Source of the DNA: Comamonadaceae bacterium
Lineage (GTDB): Bacteria; Pseudomonadota; Gammaproteobacteria; Burkholderiales; Burkholderiaceae_C
Reading direction: 5' to 3'
DNA length: 5,328 bases
NCBI GenBank assembly: GCA_947454585.1
Contig: CANGML010000133.1
Span: forward strand, 1-5,328
The notes beneath the pieces were generated by a model that worked only from the letters and a program-made list of their open reading frames with translations, had not been told where the DNA came from and searched no databases. Of this stretch, positions 1 to 5,328 are shown piece by piece; position 1 is the stretch's first letter; every line of letters starts with the position of its first letter. Position numbers and translations under genes: made by a program.

Positions 1-1016
1 GTGCCCAACTTGCCGCCAATGTCACGGGTCGATTCCCCCGCCGCAATACACGCCGTGATGGCGTCTTCAATGGCGCGTGAGGCTTGCAAATAAGCGGCGT
101 TGCCACTGCGCTGCGCATGCCAACCCAACAGCATGGCCGCCGAGGTGACGAGTGAAAACGGGTTGGCAATGTCTTGCCCGGCGATATCAGGGGCCGAGCC
201 ATGCGCCGCTTGGCCCATGGCATTGTGCAAGCCCGCATTGAGTGAGCCACCCAGCCCCAAGCTGCCCGAGAGTTCAGCGGTCAGGTCGGACAAGATGTCA
301 CCAAACATATTGGTGGTGACGATCACGTCAAAGCGGTCGGGCGCGCGCACGACGTGCGCCATCATGGCGTCGACGATGAAGTCGTCCACCACCACCTCGG
401 GGAACTCAGTGGCCACGCGGTGACAGGCATCCAAGAAGATGCCATCGGTGATCTTGAGCACATTGTGTTTGTGCACCAAGGTCAGGTGTTGGCGGCGTTG
501 CATCGCCAACTGGAACGCGCTGCGGGCGATGCGCTCGCAGCACTCCCGCGTGATGCGGCGCAAGGAGATGGCGACATCTGGGGTCACCAAGATCTCGCTG
601 TTGCCCGACTCCACGTTGCGGTCGGCATAAAAGCCTTCGGTGTTCTCGCGCACCACCACCAGATCAAACGGCGAGGTGATGGTCTTCACACCGGGGTAGG
701 TGCGGGACGGGCGAATGTTGGCAAACAGGTCGAGGCTTTTGCGAAAGAATTTGGACGGGTTGATCTCGCCCTTGGCTTCGTCTTTGAAGTCATAGGTGGC
801 CATGGGGCCGAGCATCAAGCCATCGGCTGTTTTAACTTTTTCCAACAAGGCGGGCGTGACCGTTGCGCCATGCTGTTGCAGGCTGTCGTGGCCTGCGATG
901 TCATGCATCAACGCTAACTTCAAACCAAACTTGTCGGAGGCGGCTTGCAGCACCTCCACCGTGACGGCCATGGTTTCTGGGCCAATGCCGTCACCCGGCA
1001 ATACAACAATCTTCAT
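1..1016 (-). CDS. Isocitrate/isopropylmalate dehydrogenase-family NAD-dependent decarboxylating enzyme, C-terminus cut by window edge
   Basis: The family oxidises a 2-hydroxyacid bearing a 3-carboxylate and decarboxylates the product, using NAD(P) and Mg2+ or Mn2+ in the cytoplasm. The frame is open for 338 codons from the ATG at 1016 to the left edge; homologues are usually about 340-370 residues, so little is missing. Visible are GDGIGPE at residues 8-14, substrate-type arginines R92, R102 and R123, Y130 in RENTEGFY, K183 in KHNVLK, metal-type aspartates D216, D240 and D244, and the family signature from N236 to L255. D277 in HGSAPDIAG stands where NADP enzymes carry lysine, which points to NAD. 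The start lies one base after the stop of the preceding Bug gene (TGATATG) and has no clear Shine-Dalgarno sequence, suggesting coupled translation. The RENTEGFY and KHNVLKITDG stretches look closer to NAD-isocitrate or homoisocitrate dehydrogenases than to typical LeuB, so the substrate is left open. The family is certain; the substrate is not. Confidence 0.92.
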   Translation of the reverse strand, partial: MKIVVLPGDGIGPETMAVTVEVLQAASDKFGLKLALMHDIAGHDSLQQHGATVTPALLEKVKTADGLMLGPMATYDFKDEAKGEINPSKFFRKSLDLFANIRPSRTYPGVKTITSPFDLVVVRENTEGFYADRNVESGNSEILVTPDVAISLRRITRECCERIARSAFQLAMQRRQHLTLVHKHNVLKITDGIFLDACHRVATEFPEVVVDDFIVDAMMAHVVRAPDRFDVIVTTNMFGDILSDLTAELSGSLGLGGSLNAGLHNAMGQAAHGSAPDIAGQDIANPFSLVTSAAMLLGWHAQRSGNAAYLQASRAIEDAITACIAAGESTRDIGGKLG

Positions 1017-1017
1017 A

Positions 1018-1983
1018 TCACTGATCTACTTTCACGTTGGCATCCGTCACGAGCTTTTCAAACTTCACGGACTCTGCCCTGACATAGGCTGCAAATTCTG
1101 CAGGGGTGTTTTTGGGTACAGCCACGTTGTCGGCTTCCAGACGCGAGCGAATCTCGGGCAGGGCCAACACGGCATTGACTTCGCGGTTCAAGCTGTCAAT
1201 CACAGCGGCGGGCGTGCCTGCTGGGGCAAACAAACCACCCCACAGGGTGTAGCTGAAGCCCGGCAGACCCGATTCGGCAATGGTGGGCACCTCAGGCAGG
1301 GAGTTCATGCGCTTGGGGGTGGTGACACCCAAGGCCTTGAGCTTGCCGCCTTTGATTTGCGGCATGGCCGCCGAGGCGCTGCTGAAGAAGGCTTGCAAAC
1401 GGCCCGCCATCAAATCAGACAGCAAGGGGCCCACCCCTTTGTAGGGGATGTGCACCATGTTGAGCTTGGCACCCAGGCCCAACGCCACCGCCGACAAATG
1501 ACCCGGCGTGCCAGCGCCCACCGAGCCATAGCTGAACTCGCCCGGTTTGGCGCGTGCCAGTTGGATGAACTCTTGCACCGTGTTGTAGGGCGCATCGGCA
1601 GGGGCCAGCATGATCAGGGGCGCATTGCCAATCAGCACCACGGGGACCAACTCCTTCATCGGGTCATAGCCCATGTCTTTGATCAGCAAGCGGTTCACCG
1701 TGATTTCACCGGTCTGGCCCAGCAGCAAGGTATAGCCATCGTTTTTCGCTTTGGCCGCGATGCGTGTGCCGACGGTGCCAGAGACGCCGGGTTTGTTGTC
1801 CACCACCACGGGTTGTTTATAAACCGTGGAGAGCTTTTCGCTGACCAAGCGGGCAAACACATCGCCCTGGCCACCCGGTGCGTAGGCCACCACGATGGAG
1901 ACAGGTTTGGTGGGGTACTCCTCGGCGGCAAAGCTGGTGAGGGCCGCTAGGCTGAGCAGCAAGGTGGTGGTGATTTTTTTCAT
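1018..1983 (-). CDS. Bug/TctC-family periplasmic solute-binding protein (tripartite tricarboxylate transporter type)
   Basis: This 321-residue protein would bind a small carboxylate in the periplasm and deliver it to a TctAB-type membrane complex. Residues 1-19 form a Sec signal peptide: Lys-Lys, a hydrophobic run, and a likely cut after SFA. Bug hallmarks follow in order: YPTKPVSIVVAYAPGG (23-38), DNKPGVSGTVG (62-72), NDGYTLLLG (81-89), YGSVGAGTPGHL (152-163), HIPYKG (178-183), LMAGRLQAFF (191-200) and LPEVPTIAESGLPG (229-242). The ATG at 1983 was chosen because GGAGA sits five bases upstream and the protein then begins directly with the signal peptide. An ATG at 1998 would add five residues, but it overlaps the previous stop and has no ribosome binding site. 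The usual GGPTD binding loop reads GGQGD here (37-41), so the ligand may differ from that of the neighbouring paralogue. It lies 11 bases after one Bug gene and one base before the dehydrogenase gene. Length is normal for the family. Confidence 0.95.
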   Translation of the reverse strand: MKKITTTLLLSLAALTSFAAEEYPTKPVSIVVAYAPGGQGDVFARLVSEKLSTVYKQPVVVDNKPGVSGTVGTRIAAKAKNDGYTLLLGQTGEITVNRLLIKDMGYDPMKELVPVVLIGNAPLIMLAPADAPYNTVQEFIQLARAKPGEFSYGSVGAGTPGHLSAVALGLGAKLNMVHIPYKGVGPLLSDLMAGRLQAFFSSASAAMPQIKGGKLKALGVTTPKRMNSLPEVPTIAESGLPGFSYTLWGGLFAPAGTPAAVIDSLNREVNAVLALPEIRSRLEADNVAVPKNTPAEFAAYVRAESVKFEKLVTDANVKVDQ

Positions 1984-1988
1984 GGATG

Positions 1989-1993
1989 TCTCC
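1989..1993 (-). promoter_or_regulatory. Ribosome binding site that decides the start of the 1018-1983 Bug gene
   Basis: The minus strand reads GGAGA here, five bases before the ATG at 1983. It sits inside the short gap after the upstream Bug gene and supports 1983 over the upstream in-frame ATG at 1998. Confidence 0.75.
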
Positions 1994-1994
1994 G

Positions 1995-2954
1995 TCATTC
2001 AGGTTTGATATTGGCTTCGCGGACCACACGTGACCATTGCGCGAGTTCTTGCTTCAACACACTGTCCAGCTCTTGGGTGGACGATGTCACGGCTTGCATG
2101 CCGAGTTTGTTGAAGCGTTCGCGCACATCAGCACGTTGCATGATGGTGCGCAAATCTTGGTTCATCTTGTCAACGATGGCCGTGGGCGTTTTGGCAGGCA
2201 AGTAAAAGGCCAACCAAATGGTAGTGACATAACCCGGCACGCCTTGCTCACTGATGGTGGGCAAGTCGGGCAACTCGGGGTGACGTTTGGCACTGGCAAT
2301 GCCCAAGGCTTTGACGCGGCCGGCTTTGATGTTGGGAACGGCGGAGTTGAAGGCATCAAACATCAACTGGATGTGGCCTGCCAACAAATCTTGCGCGGCG
2401 GGGCCTTGGCCTTTGTAGGGCACATGGCCGAGCTGTGTTTTGGTCATGCTGGCAAACATCTCGGAGCCCAGGTGGTAGGTGCTGCCGGTGCCCGATGAGC
2501 CGTAAAACAATTTGCCGGGGTTGTCTTTGGCGTAGCGAATGAACTCTGGCACGTTGTTGGCGGGCACCGACGGGTGCACCACCAAAATGTTTTCAATCGT
2601 GGCGACCAAGCTGACGGGCGCGAAGTCTCGCACCGGGTCGTAAGGCAGTTTGGGCATCAGCGCAGGATTGGCCGCCATGATGCTGCTGGTGCCAAACAAA
2701 ATGGTGTTGCCGTCGGCGGGCGAGCGCGCCACAAAATCGGCACCAATCGCGCCGGTGGCGCCGACGCGGTTGTCGACGATCACGTGCTTGCCCATGGCCT
2801 CAGACAGCAGTGGCGCAATCACGCGGGCCGCGATGTCGGTGGGACCCCCAGTGGAAAACGGCACTACCAAACGCACCGTGTTGTTTTGCGCAAAGCTCCA
2901 ACTGGCGGACAACAAGCAGCAGGCAGCGACGGCGAGGTGACGGCGTGAAATCAT
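1995..2954 (-). CDS. Bug/TctC-family periplasmic solute-binding protein with twin-arginine-like signal peptide
   Basis: A complete 319-residue Bug protein, presumed to bind a carboxylate in the periplasm. The N-terminus has Arg4-Arg5, a hydrophobic stretch from about 6 to 20 and a likely cut after SFA at residue 22. SRRHLAV is close to a Tat motif, although Sec export is equally possible. Family motifs in order are VRLVVPFSTGGPTDIAAR (27-44), DNRVGATGAIGADFVA (61-76), DGNTILFG (81-88), YGSSGTGSTYHLGSEMF (151-167), HVPYKGQGPAAQDLLAGHIQ (177-196), LPDLPTISEQGVPGY (228-242) and a C-terminal W-R-V-V segment (307-311). The GGPTD binding loop is of the standard kind. The ATG at 2954 is supported by AGGAG six bases upstream. 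The gap from the preceding CMD-family gene is 26 bases, the longest in the window, and the stop overlaps an unused ATG of the next Bug gene. It is clearly diverged from that neighbour, so this is not a recent duplication. Confidence 0.95.
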   Translation of the reverse strand: MISRRHLAVAACCLLSASWSFAQNNTVRLVVPFSTGGPTDIAARVIAPLLSEAMGKHVIVDNRVGATGAIGADFVARSPADGNTILFGTSSIMAANPALMPKLPYDPVRDFAPVSLVATIENILVVHPSVPANNVPEFIRYAKDNPGKLFYGSSGTGSTYHLGSEMFASMTKTQLGHVPYKGQGPAAQDLLAGHIQLMFDAFNSAVPNIKAGRVKALGIASAKRHPELPDLPTISEQGVPGYVTTIWLAFYLPAKTPTAIVDKMNQDLRTIMQRADVRERFNKLGMQAVTSSTQELDSVLKQELAQWSRVVREANIKPE

Positions 2955-2959
2955 GGAAA

Positions 2960-2965
2960 GCTCCT
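2960..2965 (-). promoter_or_regulatory. Strong ribosome binding site of the 1995-2954 Bug gene
   Basis: The minus strand reads AGGAGC; its AGGAG core lies six bases before the ATG at 2954. This is the best Shine-Dalgarno match in the window. It fills the one gap long enough to allow independent initiation, between the CMD-family gene and the pair of Bug genes. Confidence 0.8.
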
Positions 2966-2980
2966 GATCGATGGGCGAAT

Positions 2981-3571
2981 TTAAGCCAACAAACGTTGGC
3001 GAATGTCCAGCGGCGACAGCACCTCGAGGGGCTCGGCGGCGCCATTAGGAATCCCCACTTGCGTGGCGTTGAGCAGCATCGACACCATCACATAAGTGCC
3101 CGACAAGACCGTGAGGTCGACCACCGCTTGCTCGCCCATTTCCGCCACCGCTTGTTGCCACAGTGCATCGGGCACGCGGTGGTTGAGGCTGAGCTGGATG
3201 CAAAAGTCATAGACCAAGGCCTCGTCGGCTTGCATGCCTTGGGGGCGTTTGCATTGGCGCAGCTGTTCGATGATGTCGGTGGACAAGCCTGCGCGTTGCG
3301 CGATCGGGTCATGCGCCCACCACTCGTATTGCGCATTGGCGATGCGCGCTTGGATCAGGATGGCGAACTCATTCAGACGTTTGCTCACCGAGGTTTTAAA
3401 ACGTAGGTAATCCAGAAAATCAAAACAGCGGCGTGCCATGTCGGGGCTGCGCAGCAGGGCGTTGTAGGGGCCACCTAGGGCCGCGCTGGACACTTTGAGG
3501 ATGTCGTCGGCCAAGGGGCGCACCTCGGGGGCGAGGTCTTCGTAGCGGATTTGCGTGAAACGTTCGGTCAT
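2981..3571 (-). CDS. Carboxymuconolactone decarboxylase (CMD)-family protein without the AhpD cysteine pair
   Basis: A 196-residue, mainly helical protein of the CMD/AhpD-like superfamily, with no signal peptide and so probably cytoplasmic. Family members include 4-carboxymuconolactone decarboxylase and AhpD peroxidase partners. The core domain helix is at residues 67-91 (NEFAIL, then ARIANAQYEWWAHDPIA), followed by RAGLS (93-97). E68, Y82, E83 and H87 are the likely functional positions by comparison with the second CMD-family protein nearby. The cysteines (50, 107, 124) do not form CxxC, so AhpD-type thiol peroxidase activity is unlikely. A second conserved block is VPDAL (133-137) and GTYVMVSMLLNA (158-169). 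The ATG at 3571 lies four bases after the stop of the preceding gene, with GGAG ten bases upstream. About 20 residues after the domain (176-196) look like an extension absent from the nearby paralogue. The family is well supported; a true lactone decarboxylase role is only a possibility. Confidence 0.87.
   Translation of the reverse strand: MTERFTQIRYEDLAPEVRPLADDILKVSSAALGGPYNALLRSPDMARRCFDFLDYLRFKTSVSKRLNEFAILIQARIANAQYEWWAHDPIAQRAGLSTDIIEQLRQCKRPQGMQADEALVYDFCIQLSLNHRVPDALWQQAVAEMGEQAVVDLTVLSGTYVMVSMLLNATQVGIPNGAAEPLEVLSPLDIRQRLLA
2985..3000 (-). repeat. Short perfect inverted repeat at the end of the second CMD-family gene
   Basis: The six-base arms GCCAAC and GTTGGC flank a four-base loop, spanning the last codons just before the TAA at 2983-2981. 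A weak RNA hairpin is possible. It is followed by TTAAATT rather than a run of T, so it is not called a terminator. It could occur by chance in coding sequence. Confidence 0.25.
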
Positions 3572-3575
3572 GGGG

Positions 3576-4187
3576 TTAGCGCTCCACGCTTTGAAATTGG
3601 GTTCTTAAGGTGTTGGTGAAATGGGGACGGCACATGTCGCTCCAAGCGGAAGCGCGCACGGCCAGCCAAGCGTCGGTCTTCAACACATCCAAGCTCGCCA
3701 AGTCATAGCAGGCGAAGGAGCGTGGGCTGTGGTCGAGGTTGAGGTAACGACGCGCCACCCAGCAGCCGGGCACGAGGGCCAAACCGGGCATGTGCTCTTC
3801 GTCGTACCACTTGAAGATCTCGGTTTCCCAACCGTCTTCGGGGTCTGTCTCCACCACGTAGTGCGTGGACGCTGTCGCTTGGGCTGGGGATGATGCCAGG
3901 TGCATCACCAACTGCAGGCGCGAGACTTCGGCATGATGGCCAGTGAGGGCGAGCCAAATTTTTTCAAACGAATGGCAATCGTCTGTGCTGATTTCTACGG
4001 GCGCCGCAAAATGCACATACGCATATTGCATGGGCGAGCCGTTTTCGGCCTGATGGGTCAACGCAGATTGCAGCTGGTGTGTCGCGTGCTGGGGCAGGGT
4101 GAGCGCTTCATGCCAGCGTTTGGCCGTGCCTGCAGGGCATTCGGCGGCACACTTCAACAACAGGGCGTTACAGCTGACGGTGCGCAT
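3576..4187 (-). CDS. Uncharacterised protein with a dimeric alpha/beta barrel (EthD-like) C-terminal half and a possible degenerate N-terminal copy
   Basis: This 203-residue protein matches no named enzyme that I recognise. The C-terminal half has the look of the ferredoxin-like dimeric alpha/beta barrel superfamily (EthD, muconolactone isomerase and related small enzymes): a strand at 109-113, then FKWYDEEHMPGLALVPGC (125-142), ARRYLN (145-150), FACYDLASLDVL (158-169) and a Trp-rich end with W174 and W182. H132 and the acidic D129, E130 and E131 are candidate active-site residues. The N-terminal half repeats the layout weakly, with KRWHEALTLP (23-32), SPMQYAYVHFAAP (51-63) and IWLAL (77-81), so the protein may be a tandem pseudo-dimer. 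The ATG at 4187 was chosen; it follows the preceding stop by one base (TGACATG), the same kind of junction as at the dehydrogenase gene. A TTG at 4199 would add four residues and overlap the upstream gene. There is no signal peptide. It sits between two CMD-family genes, suggesting a shared pathway. Coding is firm; the fold is moderately sure; the function is unknown. Confidence 0.8.
   Translation of the reverse strand: MRTVSCNALLLKCAAECPAGTAKRWHEALTLPQHATHQLQSALTHQAENGSPMQYAYVHFAAPVEISTDDCHSFEKIWLALTGHHAEVSRLQLVMHLASSPAQATASTHYVVETDPEDGWETEIFKWYDEEHMPGLALVPGCWVARRYLNLDHSPRSFACYDLASLDVLKTDAWLAVRASAWSDMCRPHFTNTLRTQFQSVER
3582..3585 (-). promoter_or_regulatory. Probable ribosome binding site of the 2981-3571 CMD-family gene, inside the end of the upstream gene
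   Basis: The minus strand reads GGAG, ten bases before the ATG at 3571. It lies within the last codons of the upstream EthD-like gene. The spacing is slightly long, so coupling to upstream translation may contribute. Confidence 0.5.
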
Positions 4188-4188
4188 G

Positions 4189-4707
4189 TCAGTGCCCAAT
4201 GTGCAGAGCCACCAACACGCGGGACACCATGTTGTAGGCGCCCACGGTGATGCACAGGTCTAACAGCTGTTGGCCTTGGTAGTGTTGGGCGACTTCGGCG
4301 AACAGCGCGTCCGGCACATGGATCTCGCGCGTCATGGTGTCGGTCAAGCGCAGCACCACGGCTTCGAGTTCCGTGAAGACTGCCGCGATGTGGTGCTCTT
4401 TCACGGCGTCAACCTTGGCTTGCGACAACCCGGCTTGCAAGGCGTGGGGCACATGCGCATCGAATTCATAGGGGGCGTGGTTCAACACCGCGACGCGCAG
4501 GATGACCAACTCACGCAAATCTGCGGGCAGGCTGTTGCGTTGCCGCACGGCGCTTAAAAACTCTTCCCACCCTTCCGCCATGACGGGGCTGTTGAGCAAG
4601 TGTTGGTAGAGAGGTGTGATGCGACCACGCTTGGCGGTAATTTTTGCTTCGAGGGCGGCCAGTTCGGGTTGCGTGCCTGGCGCGATGGCTGGTATGCGTG
4701 CTGTCAT
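4189..4707 (-). CDS. Carboxymuconolactone decarboxylase (CMD)-family protein, compact form without CxxC
   Basis: A 172-residue helical CMD-family protein, probably cytoplasmic. The core is RELVILRVAVLNHAPYEFDA followed by H85 and AGLS (residues 65-95). E66, Y80, E81 and H85 fall at the same spacing as E68, Y82, E83 and H87 in the other CMD-family protein of this operon, and the two 31-residue cores align without gaps. VPDALF (131-136) and GAYNMVSRVLVA (156-167) are shared with it as well. The only cysteine is C152, so the AhpD-type CxxC redox centre is absent. RGRITPLYQHLLNSPVMAEGW (27-47) is the usual helix ahead of the core. The ATG at 4707 lies seven bases after the stop of the preceding Bug gene and has no good Shine-Dalgarno sequence (an AAAGG is about 15 bases away), so coupled translation is likely. 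The family is clear. Decarboxylation, isomerisation or ring-opening of an organic acid are all possible; a peroxidase role is not favoured. Confidence 0.88.
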   Translation of the reverse strand: MTARIPAIAPGTQPELAALEAKITAKRGRITPLYQHLLNSPVMAEGWEEFLSAVRQRNSLPADLRELVILRVAVLNHAPYEFDAHVPHALQAGLSQAKVDAVKEHHIAAVFTELEAVVLRLTDTMTREIHVPDALFAEVAQHYQGQQLLDLCITVGAYNMVSRVLVALHIGH

Positions 4708-4714
4708 AGCGGTT

Positions 4715-5328
4715 TCAATCTGCCTTTACTTTTTTGTCACGAATCACACGGCCCCACTTCACCATGTCGTTTTTGAGCAAGGTGCTGAGTTCGGCCGAGC
4801 TCGAGGCAGAGGGCTCTGCACCCGACGCAATCAGCTTGTTCCGAACGCCTTCATTGGCCAAGGTGCGGCGCACGGCTTGGTTGATGCGCTCCAAATCAGC
4901 CGCGGGGATATTCTTGTGGGTGAACAAGGCGTACCAGTTGTCCGAGTCCACACCCGTCACACCGATCTCTTGGAAGGTTTTGACATCGGGAAACAAGGGG
5001 TGGCGACGGGTAGATGCCAAGGCCACGGGTTTGAGTTTGCCGCTGCGAATGCCGCTCATCAAGCCGGGGATGTCACCAAAGAAACCATCCACATGCCCTG
5101 CCATCACATCGGTGATCGCGGGGGCTGCACCTTTGTAAGGCACATGAATCAAATTGCTCTTGGTGGCATCGGCCAACAACTCCATCGCCAAATGCGGCAC
5201 GCTGCCAGTGCCAGACGACGCCATGGTGGTGGGCTTTTGTTTGGCGGCGGCGATGAACTCTTGCGGGCTGTTGACGGGGTTGTTGGGGTTGACCACCAAC
5301 ATCTCGACATTGTTGACCACCAGTGACA
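4715..5328 (-). CDS. Bug/TctC-family periplasmic solute-binding protein, N-terminus beyond the window edge
   Basis: This is the C-terminal 203 residues of a Bug binding protein; the frame is open to the right edge, so the signal peptide and the GGxxD binding loop (roughly 110-120 residues) are not visible. A GTG at 5320 is an internal valine codon, because the residues before and after it (SLVVNN, then VEMLVVNP) match the middle of the family. Seen in order, numbering from the first whole codon at the edge, are ASSGTGSVPHLAMELL (about 36-51), HVPYKGAAPAITDVMAG (61-77), the SGIRSGKLKPVALA segment (about 91-104), FPDVKTFQEIGVTG (111-124) and a C-terminal segment with W191 and R193-V194. It is followed seven bases later by the first CMD-family gene, which places it in the same operon. 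It differs throughout from the two other Bug proteins here, so it is a separate paralogue. The ligand is unknown; a carboxylate is the usual case in the family. Confidence 0.93.
   Translation of the reverse strand, partial: SLVVNNVEMLVVNPNNPVNSPQEFIAAAKQKPTTMASSGTGSVPHLAMELLADATKSNLIHVPYKGAAPAITDVMAGHVDGFFGDIPGLMSGIRSGKLKPVALASTRRHPLFPDVKTFQEIGVTGVDSDNWYALFTHKNIPAADLERINQAVRRTLANEGVRNKLIASGAEPSASSSAELSTLLKNDMVKWGRVIRDKKVKAD

Noticed and set aside
354..917. Plus-strand open frame of 187 codons over the dehydrogenase gene
   Set aside because: The opposite frame encodes every catalytic motif of the isopropylmalate dehydrogenase family; this frame shows none.
796..1950. Long plus-strand open frame of 384 codons
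   Set aside because: It lies antisense to the dehydrogenase and Bug genes, has a low-complexity His/Gln/Gly-rich translation and no family motif, and the minus-strand frames carry full family signatures.
1018..1998. Upstream ATG at 1998 for the left Bug gene
   Set aside because: It overlaps the previous stop, lacks a ribosome binding site and would add five residues ahead of a signal peptide that begins cleanly at 1983.
2919..2954. Lipobox-like V-A-A-C at residues 9-12 of the 1995-2954 Bug protein
   Set aside because: The hydrophobic segment before C12 is too short for a lipoprotein signal, and a normal signal peptidase I site follows at residue 22.
2985..3000. Inverted repeat as a rho-independent terminator
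   Set aside because: The stem is only six base pairs, there is no T-run after it, and the downstream genes continue in the same direction only 26 bases later.
3576..4199. TTG start at 4199 for the EthD-like gene
   Set aside because: It is a rare start codon without a ribosome binding site, overlapping the upstream gene; the ATG at 4187 is only four codons away and sits at a stop-N-start junction.
2981..4707. Calling the two CMD-family genes ahpD or pcaC
   Set aside because: The CxxC redox pair of AhpD is absent, and neither sequence nor neighbours include protocatechuate-pathway partners, so only the family level is supported.
4715..5320. GTG at 5320 as the start of a complete short Bug gene
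   Set aside because: The frame continues open past it to the edge, the surrounding residues match the middle of the Bug family, and a signal peptide would be missing.
4616..5326. Plus-strand open frame of 236 codons at the right edge
   Set aside because: It is antisense to the Bug and CMD-family genes, and its His/Gly-rich translation without motifs is typical of a shadow frame in GC-rich DNA.

Overview
The window looks like chromosomal DNA of a betaproteobacterium, probably order Burkholderiales and perhaps Comamonadaceae. The grounds are a GC content near 60% by eye, frequent TTG leucine codons, and three periplasmic binding proteins of the Bug (tripartite tricarboxylate transporter, TctC-like) family, which is greatly expanded in that group. 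This assignment is inference; the window holds no rRNA or marker gene.

All seven genes lie on the minus strand and are read from the right edge to the left edge. In order of transcription they are: the C-terminal part of a Bug binding protein (5328-4715); a carboxymuconolactone decarboxylase (CMD)-family protein (4707-4189); a two-lobed protein with a dimeric alpha/beta barrel-like (EthD-like) C-terminal half (4187-3576); a second CMD-family protein (3571-2981); two consecutive full-length Bug binding proteins (2954-1995 and 1983-1018); and an isocitrate/isopropylmalate dehydrogenase-family enzyme that runs off the left edge (1016-1). Gaps between genes are 7, 1, 4, 26, 11 and 1 bases. The window is therefore almost wholly coding and very probably part of a single operon whose promoter lies beyond the right edge. 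No convincing promoter, terminator, RNA gene, mobile element or CRISPR array is visible, and no stretch of 300 bases is without a gene.

A reasonable overall reading is an uptake-and-catabolism operon for an organic acid. The Bug proteins would capture a carboxylate in the periplasm. The CMD and alpha/beta barrel proteins have the folds of carboxymuconolactone decarboxylase and of EthD or muconolactone isomerase, and could process a lactone or aromatic-derived intermediate. The NAD-type beta-decarboxylating dehydrogenase could oxidise a 2-hydroxyacid with a 3-carboxylate. The substrate cannot be read from the sequence. No TctA/TctB membrane subunits and no regulator are present in the window. 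The combination of genes, rather than any one of them, is the part that may be undescribed.
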